A stretch of DNA of 64,000 nucleotides. Source: CAYGOC01 sp964351495 (GTDB lineage Bacteria; Chlamydiota; Chlamydiia; Chlamydiales; SM23-39). Location of the stretch: contig CAYGOC010000001.1 in assembly GCA_964351495.1 (NCBI GenBank), forward strand, positions 1 to 64,000, given 5' to 3'. Numbering within the stretch: the first letter of the stretch is position 1; every line of letters begins with the position of its first letter. Of this stretch, positions 8,653-16,811 are shown piece after piece. A program made the translations under genes and the position numbers. The notes below the pieces were generated by a model. It made no database searches and was not told the DNA's origin. It worked only from the letters and a program-made list of their open reading frames with translations.

Positions 8653-9357
8653 ATGGAAGATCCTCTTCACAAAGAAACAAGCTTTGCTTTATTTGACGAA
8701 ATTTATGAAAGATATGACTGGATTAACCGTATCTTATCTTTAGGAAGAGATATTTCTTGGAGAAAGAAGCTGCTCTCCTTTGTTCCTTTATCTCTTTCTG
8801 CCCCCGTTTTGGATATAGCTACAGGAACTGCGGACCAACTTCTCCTTTTTTTAAAGCTATCCCAAGTAAAAAAAGGCATTGGAGTAGACCTCTCCCATTC
8901 TATGTTGGATTTAGGAAGAAAAAAACTAGAGAAAAAATTTCCTTCTGAAAGATGGGAGTTAATTCATGCTGACGCCCAAGATCTTCCTTTTTCGAAAAAT
9001 CAGTTTTCTGTAACGAGCATCTCTTTTGGTATTCGAAATGTTCCCTCTCCTATTAAAGCCCTACAAGAGATGCACCGCGTCTTACAAAAAGGGGGCAAAG
9101 CACTTGTTTTGGAGTTTTCTCTTCCGGAAAGAGCTTGGGTAAAAAAAGCGCACGCTTTTTACCTCAAAAAGGTTGTTCCCACACTAGGGGGCTTTCTCTC
9201 AAAAAACAAAGATTCGTATGCTTACTTGCAAAAAACCATAGAAACCTTTCCCTACGGAAGTAACTTTTTGCAAATTATGAAAGAGGCCGGCTTTACTAAA
9301 GCTTTTTGCCTTCCTATTTGTCTAGGGGCTGTTAGCATATATGCAGGTGAAAAATGA
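8653..9357 (+). CDS. menG: Demethylmenaquinone methyltransferase (UbiE/MenG)
   Basis: A 234-residue class I SAM methyltransferase that methylates demethylmenaquinone, the last step of menaquinone synthesis. It has FDEIYERYDWINRILSLG at the N-terminus, the SAM motif VLDIATGTAD near residue 53, DAQDLPF near 110 and SISFGIRNV, all typical of UbiE/MenG. The family also acts in ubiquinone synthesis, but the men genes that follow argue for menaquinone. Its last four bases overlap the start of menF, so the genes are co-translated. Confidence 0.93.
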   Translation: MEDPLHKETSFALFDEIYERYDWINRILSLGRDISWRKKLLSFVPLSLSAPVLDIATGTADQLLLFLKLSQVKKGIGVDLSHSMLDLGRKKLEKKFPSERWELIHADAQDLPFSKNQFSVTSISFGIRNVPSPIKALQEMHRVLQKGGKALVLEFSLPERAWVKKAHAFYLKKVVPTLGGFLSKNKDSYAYLQKTIETFPYGSNFLQIMKEAGFTKAFCLPICLGAVSIYAGEK

Positions 9358-10592
9358 GGCTGTGGAAAAAACAAGAAAATAAAGACTTTTCTTTTTACCA
9401 AGTAAGAGAAAAAACAGATCCAATAGATCCTCTTTATTGGCTAAAAGAAACGCCTATTTTCCCGAAGTTTTACTGGGAGAGTAGAGATAGATCGTTTTCT
9501 ATGGCTGCAGCAGGTGTTTTAAAAAACTTTTCTAGCCCTTCTTATTTTTCAGAAGAGGTAACGCTTTTTTCTTTACTCCCCTTTGATGAGGTAAAAAAAG
9601 GGTTTCCTTGGGAAAACTTCCCTACTGAAAAAACTCCCCTACCGAAAATTTTTGCCTTACCCAGGTTTGAACTACACACAGAAAAGGATTGTTCTTTTCA
9701 AATAGAAAACGCCTCCTCCGTAGATCAAATCCCCTTCCCTTCCATAGAAAAGGGGTCTTCTTTTTCCCCTAAAACTTTCTACTCTGAACTAAAAGGGGTT
9801 TTTCCCAGCTCTGAAGAGTGGAATACCTGCGTAAAAAAAGCCTTACAAAAAATACAAAAAAAAGAAGTAGAAAAAATCGTTTTAGCAAGAGTAAAAGAAC
9901 TCCTTTTAGATTCTTCTTTTTCTTTGTATGAATACTTGGCTTTTTTACGAGAAAAAAGAAAGAACACTTTTGTTTTTGCCTATATTCCTAATGAAGAAGA
10001 GGCTTTTTTTTCTTTTTCTCCTGAAAGACTCTATAAAAGGGAAGGGTGTTCTATTTTTGTAGAAGCTATAGCGGGCACTTGCGTAAAAAAAGGACTTTTT
10101 TCTCTTTTCCGGTTTATGCAAGATGCTAAAGAAAAAAGAGAGTTTCAAATAGTGCAAGATGCTTTAGAAAACGTACTTTTACAAGTTTGTACAAAGGTAG
10201 AAAAACCGAAAAAGAAAACCCTTATATCCACCCAAAACCTGCACCATTTTTATTCTCTTCTTAAAGGAGAACTTTCTTCTTTTGAAAAAGAGGAAGAGCT
10301 TTTAAAAAACCTGCATCCGACTCCTGCTACTTTAGGTCTTCCTAAAGAAGAGGCGCTTGCCTTTTTAGAGGAGTCGGAGCCTTTTACCAGAGGCTACTAT
10401 GCAGCTCCTTTAGGCTGGATCCGCCCCGACAAAGCAGAGTTTATAGCAGGAATTCGCTCTGGTTTAGTTCGAGGTAGATCTTGTTATCTTTTCTCCGGAA
10501 CGGGTCTCGTAGAGGGATCTTGTCCTAAAAAAGAGTGGAATGAACTCAATCATAAACTGACCTTTTATGAACAAAATTTCCAACACCTCTAA
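9354..10592 (+). CDS. menF: Isochorismate synthase
   Basis: A 412-residue chorismate-binding enzyme that converts chorismate to isochorismate, the entry to the classical menaquinone route. The C-terminal half has EKIVLARVKELL, the block LHPTPATLGLPKEEA, a PFTRGYYAAPLGW segment and EGSCPKKEWNELNHKL near the end, which match MenF/EntC/DhbC. The N-terminal third is weakly conserved, as in homologues. It begins inside the menG stop (ATGA-type overlap) and its 3' end overlaps menD by 26 bases. Confidence 0.92.
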   Translation: MRLWKKQENKDFSFYQVREKTDPIDPLYWLKETPIFPKFYWESRDRSFSMAAAGVLKNFSSPSYFSEEVTLFSLLPFDEVKKGFPWENFPTEKTPLPKIFALPRFELHTEKDCSFQIENASSVDQIPFPSIEKGSSFSPKTFYSELKGVFPSSEEWNTCVKKALQKIQKKEVEKIVLARVKELLLDSSFSLYEYLAFLREKRKNTFVFAYIPNEEEAFFSFSPERLYKREGCSIFVEAIAGTCVKKGLFSLFRFMQDAKEKREFQIVQDALENVLLQVCTKVEKPKKKTLISTQNLHHFYSLLKGELSSFEKEEELLKNLHPTPATLGLPKEEALAFLEESEPFTRGYYAAPLGWIRPDKAEFIAGIRSGLVRGRSCYLFSGTGLVEGSCPKKEWNELNHKLTFYEQNFQHL

Positions 10593-12213
10593 CTTTTCTT
10601 TTAGCTCTTATCTCATCTCCCTTTTACAAGACCAAGGGCTCTCTTTTTTTTCTGTTTGTAGCGGATCTAGAAATACTCCCTTGTCTTTGGCTATAGCAGA
10701 AAATCCTTCTGTAGAAAAAAGGATTTTTTTTGATGAGAGATCTGCCGGTTTTTATGCTTTAGGCTATGCTTTAGGTAAAAAAAAACCTTCTGCTGTAGTA
10801 ACCACTTCAGGAAGTGCTGTAGCTAATCTTTTTCCCTCCGTAGTAGAGGCTTTTGAAAGTAAAGTTCCCCTTCTTCTTATAACCGCAGATAGACCCCAGT
10901 CTTTAAGAAACACCCATGCCAATCAAACAATAGATCAAGAAAAGTTTTTTGGCTCTTACACCTGTTTTTATGCTTCTATAGCTGTTCACAAAGAGGAATC
11001 TCCTCAGTTTTTACAGCAGCTTACTTATAAGCTTTTCTCTTTCATGAAAGGGCCTTGTCATATAAATCTCTGCTTTGATGAGCCCCTTTTTACAGAAGAG
11101 ACTTTTACGGGAAAACCCATTAAGCCTATAAAAACCCACTTTTGCTATTTTGATTCTTTAGAAAAAATAGAGCCTCCTTCTTATAAAAAAGGGCTTATAT
11201 TGATAGGAAAAGGAGAAAACAAAGACTTAAATCCTATTTTTACCTTGGCAAAAAAACTACAGTGGCCTGTTATCTCCGATATTTTATCTCAAGAAAAAAC
11301 AGTAAAAAAAGATCCTCTTTCAATATCCCATTCTTCGTGTTTTCTTTCTCCGCTCTATATTCCAGAAGCAGTACTTCATTTTGGAGAAAGGTTTGTCTCA
11401 AAAAAGCTATTTACTCTCTTGCAAACAAAACCTCCTTCTTATTACGCACATATCGACAGCTCTACTAGTGTGTATAACCCTTACTCTTTAGTAACAGAGC
11501 GTTTTTTTTGTTCTCCTTCCTCTTTTTGCAAAGCTTTTTCTATTCCGGAAAGAAAAGAAACAACCTGGCTTGTAAAATGGCAAGAAGCAGATCTTTTCTG
11601 GGAAAAAAAACTCTCTGAAGAGAGAGGCTTTACAGAACCTCTTATCTTACAAAATCTTTCTGAATATCTTCCCAAAGACTGCTCTCTTTTCTTAGGAAAT
11701 AGCCTCTCTATAAGACATGCCGATCAAAGGCTCAAAAACACTCCTTATCTCTCCTGTATATACGCAAATCGAGGCTGCTCCGGGATTGATGGTAATATTG
11801 CCACTTGCTTTGGGATTTCTCAGGGAGAAAAAAAGAAACTGATAGCTATTTTGGGAGACGTTACTTGTCTACACGACCTAAACTCTTTCTTGCTATTTCA
11901 AGAGCACTCTTTTCCTGTTGTATTTGTAATTATAAACAACCAGGGAGGAGCTATATTTGATATGCTGCCTGTCAAAAAATCAAAACATCTAAATAGCTAC
12001 TTTAAAACTTCCCACAACTGGAACTTTTCTGATTTTGCAAAGGCCTTTAAAGTACCCTACTTTTCTATTTCTACAGAAAAAGAACTAACCAGTCTAAGCT
12101 CTATCTTAGAAAACCAAGAAAAAGGGATCGTAGAGCTTTTTACTAGCAAAAAATCCCTCTCCCAAGAAATCTTCACACCCTACGTACAAAAAGCTACAGA
12201 ATTGTCTCGCTAA
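10567..12213 (+). CDS. menD: SEPHCHC synthase (MenD)
   Basis: A 548-residue thiamine-diphosphate enzyme that joins isochorismate and 2-oxoglutarate. The N-terminus has CSGSRNTPL and DERSAGFYALG, which contain the substrate Arg and the Glu that activates ThDP. TTSGSAVANLFPSVVEA and ITADRPQSLRNTHANQTIDQ are typical of MenD. The C-terminal ThDP-Mg site is GDVTCLHDLNS near 435 followed by IINNQGG. Overlap with menF (26 bases) supports one operon. Its last 20 bases overlap the 3' end of the opposite-strand regulator gene. Confidence 0.94.
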   Translation: MNKISNTSNFSFSSYLISLLQDQGLSFFSVCSGSRNTPLSLAIAENPSVEKRIFFDERSAGFYALGYALGKKKPSAVVTTSGSAVANLFPSVVEAFESKVPLLLITADRPQSLRNTHANQTIDQEKFFGSYTCFYASIAVHKEESPQFLQQLTYKLFSFMKGPCHINLCFDEPLFTEETFTGKPIKPIKTHFCYFDSLEKIEPPSYKKGLILIGKGENKDLNPIFTLAKKLQWPVISDILSQEKTVKKDPLSISHSSCFLSPLYIPEAVLHFGERFVSKKLFTLLQTKPPSYYAHIDSSTSVYNPYSLVTERFFCSPSSFCKAFSIPERKETTWLVKWQEADLFWEKKLSEERGFTEPLILQNLSEYLPKDCSLFLGNSLSIRHADQRLKNTPYLSCIYANRGCSGIDGNIATCFGISQGEKKKLIAILGDVTCLHDLNSFLLFQEHSFPVVFVIINNQGGAIFDMLPVKKSKHLNSYFKTSHNWNFSDFAKAFKVPYFSISTEKELTSLSSILENQEKGIVELFTSKKSLSQEIFTPYVQKATELSR

Positions 12214-13789
12214 AATTGGTTATGAAGTAGTTTATCGGAACCTGTAAAACAGCAGCAAATCTGCGGATCATATCAGGTGTTGTTTTTACATGCCCCATTT
12301 CAATCCTTCTAAGCTGCTCATGGTTGAGCCTTCTCTCCTCCGGAAACTTCTCATTGTGGATAAAACAGAAACGCCTTAAAGAAATGCCTTTTACCTTGCG
12401 AATCTCGTTTACAAGATTTGAGCGAAAATGGGATTCATCAATGGTAAAATTGCGAAGATATAGGCTAAAATCTTTCATCATTTTCTGAATTAACTTCTGA
12501 CTTGTGGAACTATAAACCAGATTTTTCGCAGGCTGAAAACAGTCTCTTTTAAGCTGTTCTATACTTCTTGCATTCAAGTTATAATACCTTTGAAAAATCC
12601 TTCTAACCGGCTCTTCTGAATGACTTGCATGCTCCACTAAGGCTGCCTTTAAGGCTTTATCAAAAGTTTTGGGTTTTTGAGGAGCTTGTTTCAAAATATC
12701 TTCAGCAAGAAGCTGGATGCGTGCTGAAAGCTGTGTCTGATAGAAATTTTTTTTCCGGATGATTTCATATCTACGAGGAAAAATGATTCTTTCAAGATCT
12801 ACAGTTTCCAGGTCTCCTCTAGGAATATGAATTCCCAGTAATCGGGCAACACAAAATTTCATCCTTCCTTGATATTCTCCCTGTAAAAGATGCATTTCGT
12901 GTTTCAAAATTCTTGAAACAGCTCTATGTTCTTTGCAGGGATGATTGCAGTTTTGATTTATGAGGGATTCCAATTTTGTTAAAAAAAGAACAAAACCTTC
13001 TAAAGGAGTAATCTCTTTTTTTGCTGCTTTATTGAGAAGAGAGATCCCATATTCTCGAAGCTTCATCTCCCCTTCTTCTTTTCTTCTTCCAAATTCGACC
13101 TGGCGCTCCGTTGCATTTCCATCAATGTCAATATCAACCTCATTGATTACCTTTTCCAATCCGGTGCAAGCATTATTTACACGGTAGGTATCTGAGTCTT
13201 TGAAGTAGACTGTAGCTGTAGGTTTGCCCGGGGTAGGTTTGCCCGGGGCTTGAGAATCAGCATATCTTTTCCATTTTTCCCATTTTTCTCTTTCATAAGC
13301 ATACAGACAGGGAATGGTCCCGTGGTGGGCCGAAGCATAAGTCATTTTAGTCTTTGAACCGGGCGGAAAAACAACCCCCTCTCCCGGAACAAATTGAACT
13401 GCAGAAGTACTGGTTGTTTGATTCTCCGTTACACCAATAGTGTAATGAGAAGAAGTATCATAACAGTCAATAAGCTGCATCAAAAAGGTGCTAATTTTTT
13501 CTTCAAAGTGGTGACGGATGGCTTCTTCGCTAATCCTGATACGGGAGACAGGGTCCAGCAAACGGGAAACTGCAAACGCATCTTTAATCGGAATCTTTAA
13601 AGGAGATTGACGCTCTTTTTGGGTTCTGGCCTCTCTTTCTCGCTTGCTTCTTTCTTTTTGATAGACAGCATCCGCAACAGAGGGCGTTTCATTATCGTTT
13701 AAGTCCCAATGATTACGGTTCCCCTCACTAGGCAAAAACTGAAAGACCCTTGAGACTATTGTGGAACGCATATCAATATTGACGTACAT
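12194..13789 (-). CDS. Large protein with C-terminal XRE-type helix-turn-helix, inside the men cluster
   Basis: A 531-residue protein that I cannot assign beyond its C-terminus. Residues about 460-527 look like an XRE/Cro-type helix-turn-helix: VNEIRKVKGISLRRFCF, LNHEQLRRIEMGH and a recognition-tail segment TPDMIRRFAAVLQVPINYF. The preceding 450 residues are soluble and mostly helical, with no domain I recognise; a Cys/His cluster QNCNHPCKEHR lies near residue 282. A perfect 15-base tandem repeat (13219-13248) gives PGKPTPGKPT. ATG 13789 is preceded by AGGAGAGG. It is divergent from menB, convergent with menD, and likely the regulator of one or both men transcripts, which is inference from position. 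Confidence 0.7.
   Translation of the reverse strand: MYVNIDMRSTIVSRVFQFLPSEGNRNHWDLNDNETPSVADAVYQKERSKREREARTQKERQSPLKIPIKDAFAVSRLLDPVSRIRISEEAIRHHFEEKISTFLMQLIDCYDTSSHYTIGVTENQTTSTSAVQFVPGEGVVFPPGSKTKMTYASAHHGTIPCLYAYEREKWEKWKRYADSQAPGKPTPGKPTATVYFKDSDTYRVNNACTGLEKVINEVDIDIDGNATERQVEFGRRKEEGEMKLREYGISLLNKAAKKEITPLEGFVLFLTKLESLINQNCNHPCKEHRAVSRILKHEMHLLQGEYQGRMKFCVARLLGIHIPRGDLETVDLERIIFPRRYEIIRKKNFYQTQLSARIQLLAEDILKQAPQKPKTFDKALKAALVEHASHSEEPVRRIFQRYYNLNARSIEQLKRDCFQPAKNLVYSSTSQKLIQKMMKDFSLYLRNFTIDESHFRSNLVNEIRKVKGISLRRFCFIHNEKFPEERRLNHEQLRRIEMGHVKTTPDMIRRFAAVLQVPINYFITNFSETIL
13219..13248 (+). repeat. Perfect 15-bp tandem duplication within the regulator gene
   Basis: TAGGTTTGCCCGGGG occurs twice in direct succession (13219-13233 and 13234-13248). 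The unit is a multiple of three and duplicates the five residues PGKPT without breaking the frame. It is unusually GC-rich compared with its surroundings. Confidence 0.9.
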
Positions 13790-13844
13790 ACGCCTCTCCT
13801 TTTAAAAAGAAGCGAATTCTATTCCAACTATCGATATAGGACAA

Positions 13845-13879
13845 TAGAAATCAAAATTTCTTACAACTTTTGATTTCTA
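13845..13879. promoter_or_regulatory. 12-bp perfect inverted repeat, candidate operator
   Basis: TAGAAATCAAAA (13845-13856) and TTTTGATTTCTA (13868-13879) form a perfect inverted repeat with an 11-base spacer. It lies 56-90 bases upstream of the start of the helix-turn-helix gene and 230 bases before menB, in their shared divergent promoter region. Lack of GC pairs and of a T run makes a terminator unlikely. A dimeric regulator site is the simplest reading; autoregulation by the neighbouring XRE protein is inference. Confidence 0.45.
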
Positions 13880-13975
13880 GGTATTCAAAAATGCAATTAT
13901 TTATTTGTAAAATCTTTAATTTTAATTCAAAATTTAAATAAAAAAGCACGGATTATTTCCTTTGAAGCCTTTACG

Positions 13976-14037
13976 AAAATAAGCGAGAAAACCTGCGGTT
14001 TTAATCATAGAATGCTCGCGTCTTTTTTCTCGTATTT
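13976..14037. promoter_or_regulatory. Nested inverted repeats upstream of menB
   Basis: Three elements nest here. AAAATAAGCGAGAAAA (13976-13991) is matched inversely by TTTTCTCGTATTTT ending near 14038. Inside it GCGAG (13983-13987) pairs with CTCGC (14015-14019). A small hairpin AAAACC-TGC-GGTTTT lies at 13988-14002. CTCGC is followed by a T6 run at 14023-14028, so the inner part could act as a terminator of a short transcript or as an attenuator in the menB leader. The structure is seen; its function is not known. Confidence 0.4.
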
Positions 14038-14108
14038 TGTTCCTTAATACGATGGCTCCCTGTATGATATTCAATCTATAGTAGACAGATACAATAAGGA
14101 GCGTATCC

Positions 14109-14924
14109 ATGCAAAGCTGGAACTCTATTCAAACTTATGAAGATATCAAACTAGAAAAACTAGGCTCTATTGCCAAAATTACTATAAATAGACCCGAAGT
14201 TAGAAATGCCTTTCGTCCTTTGACTGTAAAAGAGATGCAGCATGCTTTGCAGCTTGCAAGAGAAGACTCCCAAATTGGAGTTGTCATTTTAACAGGAGAA
14301 GGAGAAAAAGCGTTTTGCTCTGGGGGAGATCAAAGAATCCGAGGAAATTCTGGATACAAAGATGAAAAAGGTCTTGAACACTTAAATGTGTTAGACTTTC
14401 AAAGGCAAATCAGAAGTTGTCCTAAACCGGTTATTGCTATGGTAGCCGGATACGCCATAGGAGGGGGCCAAGTGCTTCACTTAATGTGTGATCTTACCAT
14501 TGCAGCAGAAAATGCTATATTTGGACAAACAGGACCAAAAGTGGGCTCTTTTGATGGAGGGTTTGGTGCTTCTTATCTAGCTAGGGTAATTGGACAAAAA
14601 AGAGCGCGTGAATTTTGGTTCTTATGCAAACAGTACACAGCACAAGAAGCGCTTCAAATGGGTCTTGTAAACTGCGTAGTTCCCTTAGAGGAGCTAGAAA
14701 AAACAACTCTTGAGTGGTGCTCAAAAATCTTAGAACATTCTCCTTTGGCGATTCGTTGTTTAAAGTCTGCTATGAATGCAGATTGTGACGGACAAGCGGG
14801 TCTTCAAGAGCTCTCCGGAAATGCGACTCTTTTATATTACCTATCGGAAGAGGCTCAAGAGGGACGAAACGCTTTTTTAGAAAAAAGAAAGCCTGATTTT
14901 TCTTCTTTTCCTAAGAGGCCTTAA
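14109..14924 (+). CDS. menB: 1,4-dihydroxy-2-naphthoyl-CoA synthase
   Basis: A 271-residue crotonase-fold enzyme that closes the second naphthoquinone ring from o-succinylbenzoyl-CoA. It has NRPEVRNAFRP (residues about 28-38), the oxyanion-hole segments CSGGDQRIRG and YAIGGGQVLH, and the MenB signature QTGPKVGSFDGGFG near 140, with the characteristic C-terminal extension EEAQEGRNAFLEKRKPDF. Start ATG 14109 follows AAGGAG. It heads the second men transcription unit, with menA four bases downstream. Confidence 0.96.
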   Translation: MQSWNSIQTYEDIKLEKLGSIAKITINRPEVRNAFRPLTVKEMQHALQLAREDSQIGVVILTGEGEKAFCSGGDQRIRGNSGYKDEKGLEHLNVLDFQRQIRSCPKPVIAMVAGYAIGGGQVLHLMCDLTIAAENAIFGQTGPKVGSFDGGFGASYLARVIGQKRAREFWFLCKQYTAQEALQMGLVNCVVPLEELEKTTLEWCSKILEHSPLAIRCLKSAMNADCDGQAGLQELSGNATLLYYLSEEAQEGRNAFLEKRKPDFSSFPKRP

Positions 14925-14928
14925 AACA

Positions 14929-15792
14929 ATGGCTCTTAAAAGCTGGGTTATAACAGCTAGACCCAAAACCTTAGCCGCCTCTTTTTCTCCTGTGATTGTA
15001 GGGGCTCTTTTAGCCCCTTCTTTAAATGGAACTATTTTGTTTTTCACCCTTGTATTTGCTTTGAGCATTCAGATAGGAACCAATTTAGCCAATGACTATT
15101 TTGACTATTTTCAAGGAGCAGACACCTCTCAAAGAAAAGGACCTATAAGAGCTTGCGCATCCGGCCTTATCTCTCCTAAAAAGGTAAAGTGGGCTTTTTT
15201 ACTTAGCTTTCTCTTCGCTTTTTTGTGCTCTTCTTATTTGAGCCTCTCAGGAGGCCCTCTCATGTTTTGGACGGGGGTCTTGTCTGTTTTTTTAGGAATC
15301 TTTTATACAGCAACTCCCTACTCTATTGCGTATTTAGGTCTTGCTGAGATTTTTGTTCTTCTTTTTTTTGGCAGTGTAGCCAGCTTTGGTTCTTACTATT
15401 TACAAACTCAAAAGCTCTCTTTGTTTGCTTTTATTATGGGCCTGGGGCCCGGTTTTATTTCTTCTGCCCTTTTAGTAAGTAACAACTTAAGGGATGAAGA
15501 AGAAGATGCAATAGCGGGCAAAAAGACTCTTGTCGTCCGTTTTGGAAGGTCTTTTGGAAAAGCCGAGTACCTATTTTTCCTTCTTAGCTCTCCTCTTTTC
15601 TTTATTGTAGCTTCTCTTTTAGGGTATCTTTCTTTTCACTTCGTTTTCTTTTTTCTTTTATACATCCCTCTTTTTTTTCTACTTAAAAACAAGGTCTTAG
15701 AAACAGAAAACCTCTTAGAAAAAACAGCTCCCTTTTTAGGGCTTTATACCCTGTTTTTTCTTTTTATAAAACTCTTTAGCCTCATATGGTAA
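14929..15792 (+). CDS. menA: DHNA octaprenyltransferase
   Basis: A 287-residue integral membrane prenyltransferase of the UbiA superfamily that attaches the isoprenoid tail to 1,4-dihydroxy-2-naphthoate. The first Asp-rich motif is NLANDYFDYFQGAD (about 49-62) and the second is NNLRDEEEDAIAGKKTL near 184. RPKTLAAS at the N-terminus is typical of MenA. About eight or nine hydrophobic helices are visible. It starts four bases after menB and its end overlaps menC by seven bases. Confidence 0.95.
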   Translation: MALKSWVITARPKTLAASFSPVIVGALLAPSLNGTILFFTLVFALSIQIGTNLANDYFDYFQGADTSQRKGPIRACASGLISPKKVKWAFLLSFLFAFLCSSYLSLSGGPLMFWTGVLSVFLGIFYTATPYSIAYLGLAEIFVLLFFGSVASFGSYYLQTQKLSLFAFIMGLGPGFISSALLVSNNLRDEEEDAIAGKKTLVVRFGRSFGKAEYLFFLLSSPLFFIVASLLGYLSFHFVFFFLLYIPLFFLLKNKVLETENLLEKTAPFLGLYTLFFLFIKLFSLIW

Positions 15793-16811
15793 AAAGTACT
15801 TTTTCTTGGGAATCTGTTTGCTCTATATCTGTCTATTCTTATGAGATCCCTTTCAAAAAGCCGATCCTTATAAAGGGAAAGGCTCTTTTTTGTAGAAAGG
15901 GGCTTGTATTAGAAGCATCTCAAGGAAACTCTTTCTACTATGCAGAATGTGCCCCCCTTCCTTTCTTAAGTAAAGAGACTCTTATAAAGGCAAAAGAGGA
16001 GCTCAAAGCGCTTTTTTTGCATAACGTATATCCCCCTTTTTTTTCTCCCTCTGTAGGATTTAGTATAGCCTCTCTTTTTTTCTCTCCCCCTATTCCTAAA
16101 AAAAGAACGCTTTGCGCTTTGGTTCAAGGCTCTTTTTTAGAAATGGAAAAGGCCTTAGAAGAAGGCTTTTCTTTTGTCAAAATCAAATACCATCCCCCTA
16201 TAGAAAAATTTACCTCTTGGTTTTTAGAGGTGGAAAAGCAGTTTTCCTCAATGCTATTTCGAATTGATGTAAATCAAAGATGGTCTTCTTTAGAGGCCTC
16301 CTACTTTTTACAAAGAGCGCCTCTTGATAAGATCGACTATATAGAAGAGCCTTTTTCTTCTTTAAAGGAGCTTATCTCTTTTTATAAAAAAACTCCCTTT
16401 CCCCTCTCTTTAGATGAAACTCTTTTTGATACAAAAAAAGCTCTACCTACAGACATCCTAAAAACCTATACTATAAAGCCCACTTTGGTTCCTTTCTTCC
16501 TTTTCTTTAGGAAAGGATCTATTCCCTCTATTTTTAGCAGTAGCTACGAGTCTTCTATAGGCCTTTGTAATATTGCCTCTTTTTCTAAAGAGGAGTATGC
16601 CTTAGGGATTGATACATTTAATACCTTCTCTTTTGACCTTTTACAGGAGCCTTTAAAAAGAGAAAAAGGGGTTGTTTTATTTCCCGAAATACGCATAGAG
16701 TATCAAAAGTTATGTCCCCTCTTTTCTGTCCGATCTTTTCTGCCGCAAAAAAAACGCCTAGAAAATCGGCTCTTCTTGCCGAAAACAGCTCCTTTACCTA
16801 TGAGCAGTTAG
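15786..16811 (+). CDS. menC: o-Succinylbenzoate synthase
   Basis: A 341-residue enolase-superfamily enzyme that dehydrates SHCHC to o-succinylbenzoate. The metal and acid/base residues can be followed: VKIKYHP (KxK, near 134), RIDVNQRW (Asp, near 158), IEEPF (Glu, near 186), SLDETLF (Asp-Glu) and YTIKPTL (second Lys). The last 30 or so residues beyond IRIEYQKL have no family counterpart that I recall and are encoded by DNA that also encodes the start of menE. Confidence 0.9.
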   Translation: MVKSTFSWESVCSISVYSYEIPFKKPILIKGKALFCRKGLVLEASQGNSFYYAECAPLPFLSKETLIKAKEELKALFLHNVYPPFFSPSVGFSIASLFFSPPIPKKRTLCALVQGSFLEMEKALEEGFSFVKIKYHPPIEKFTSWFLEVEKQFSSMLFRIDVNQRWSSLEASYFLQRAPLDKIDYIEEPFSSLKELISFYKKTPFPLSLDETLFDTKKALPTDILKTYTIKPTLVPFFLFFRKGSIPSIFSSSYESSIGLCNIASFSKEEYALGIDTFNTFSFDLLQEPLKREKGVVLFPEIRIEYQKLCPLFSVRSFLPQKKRLENRLFLPKTAPLPMSS

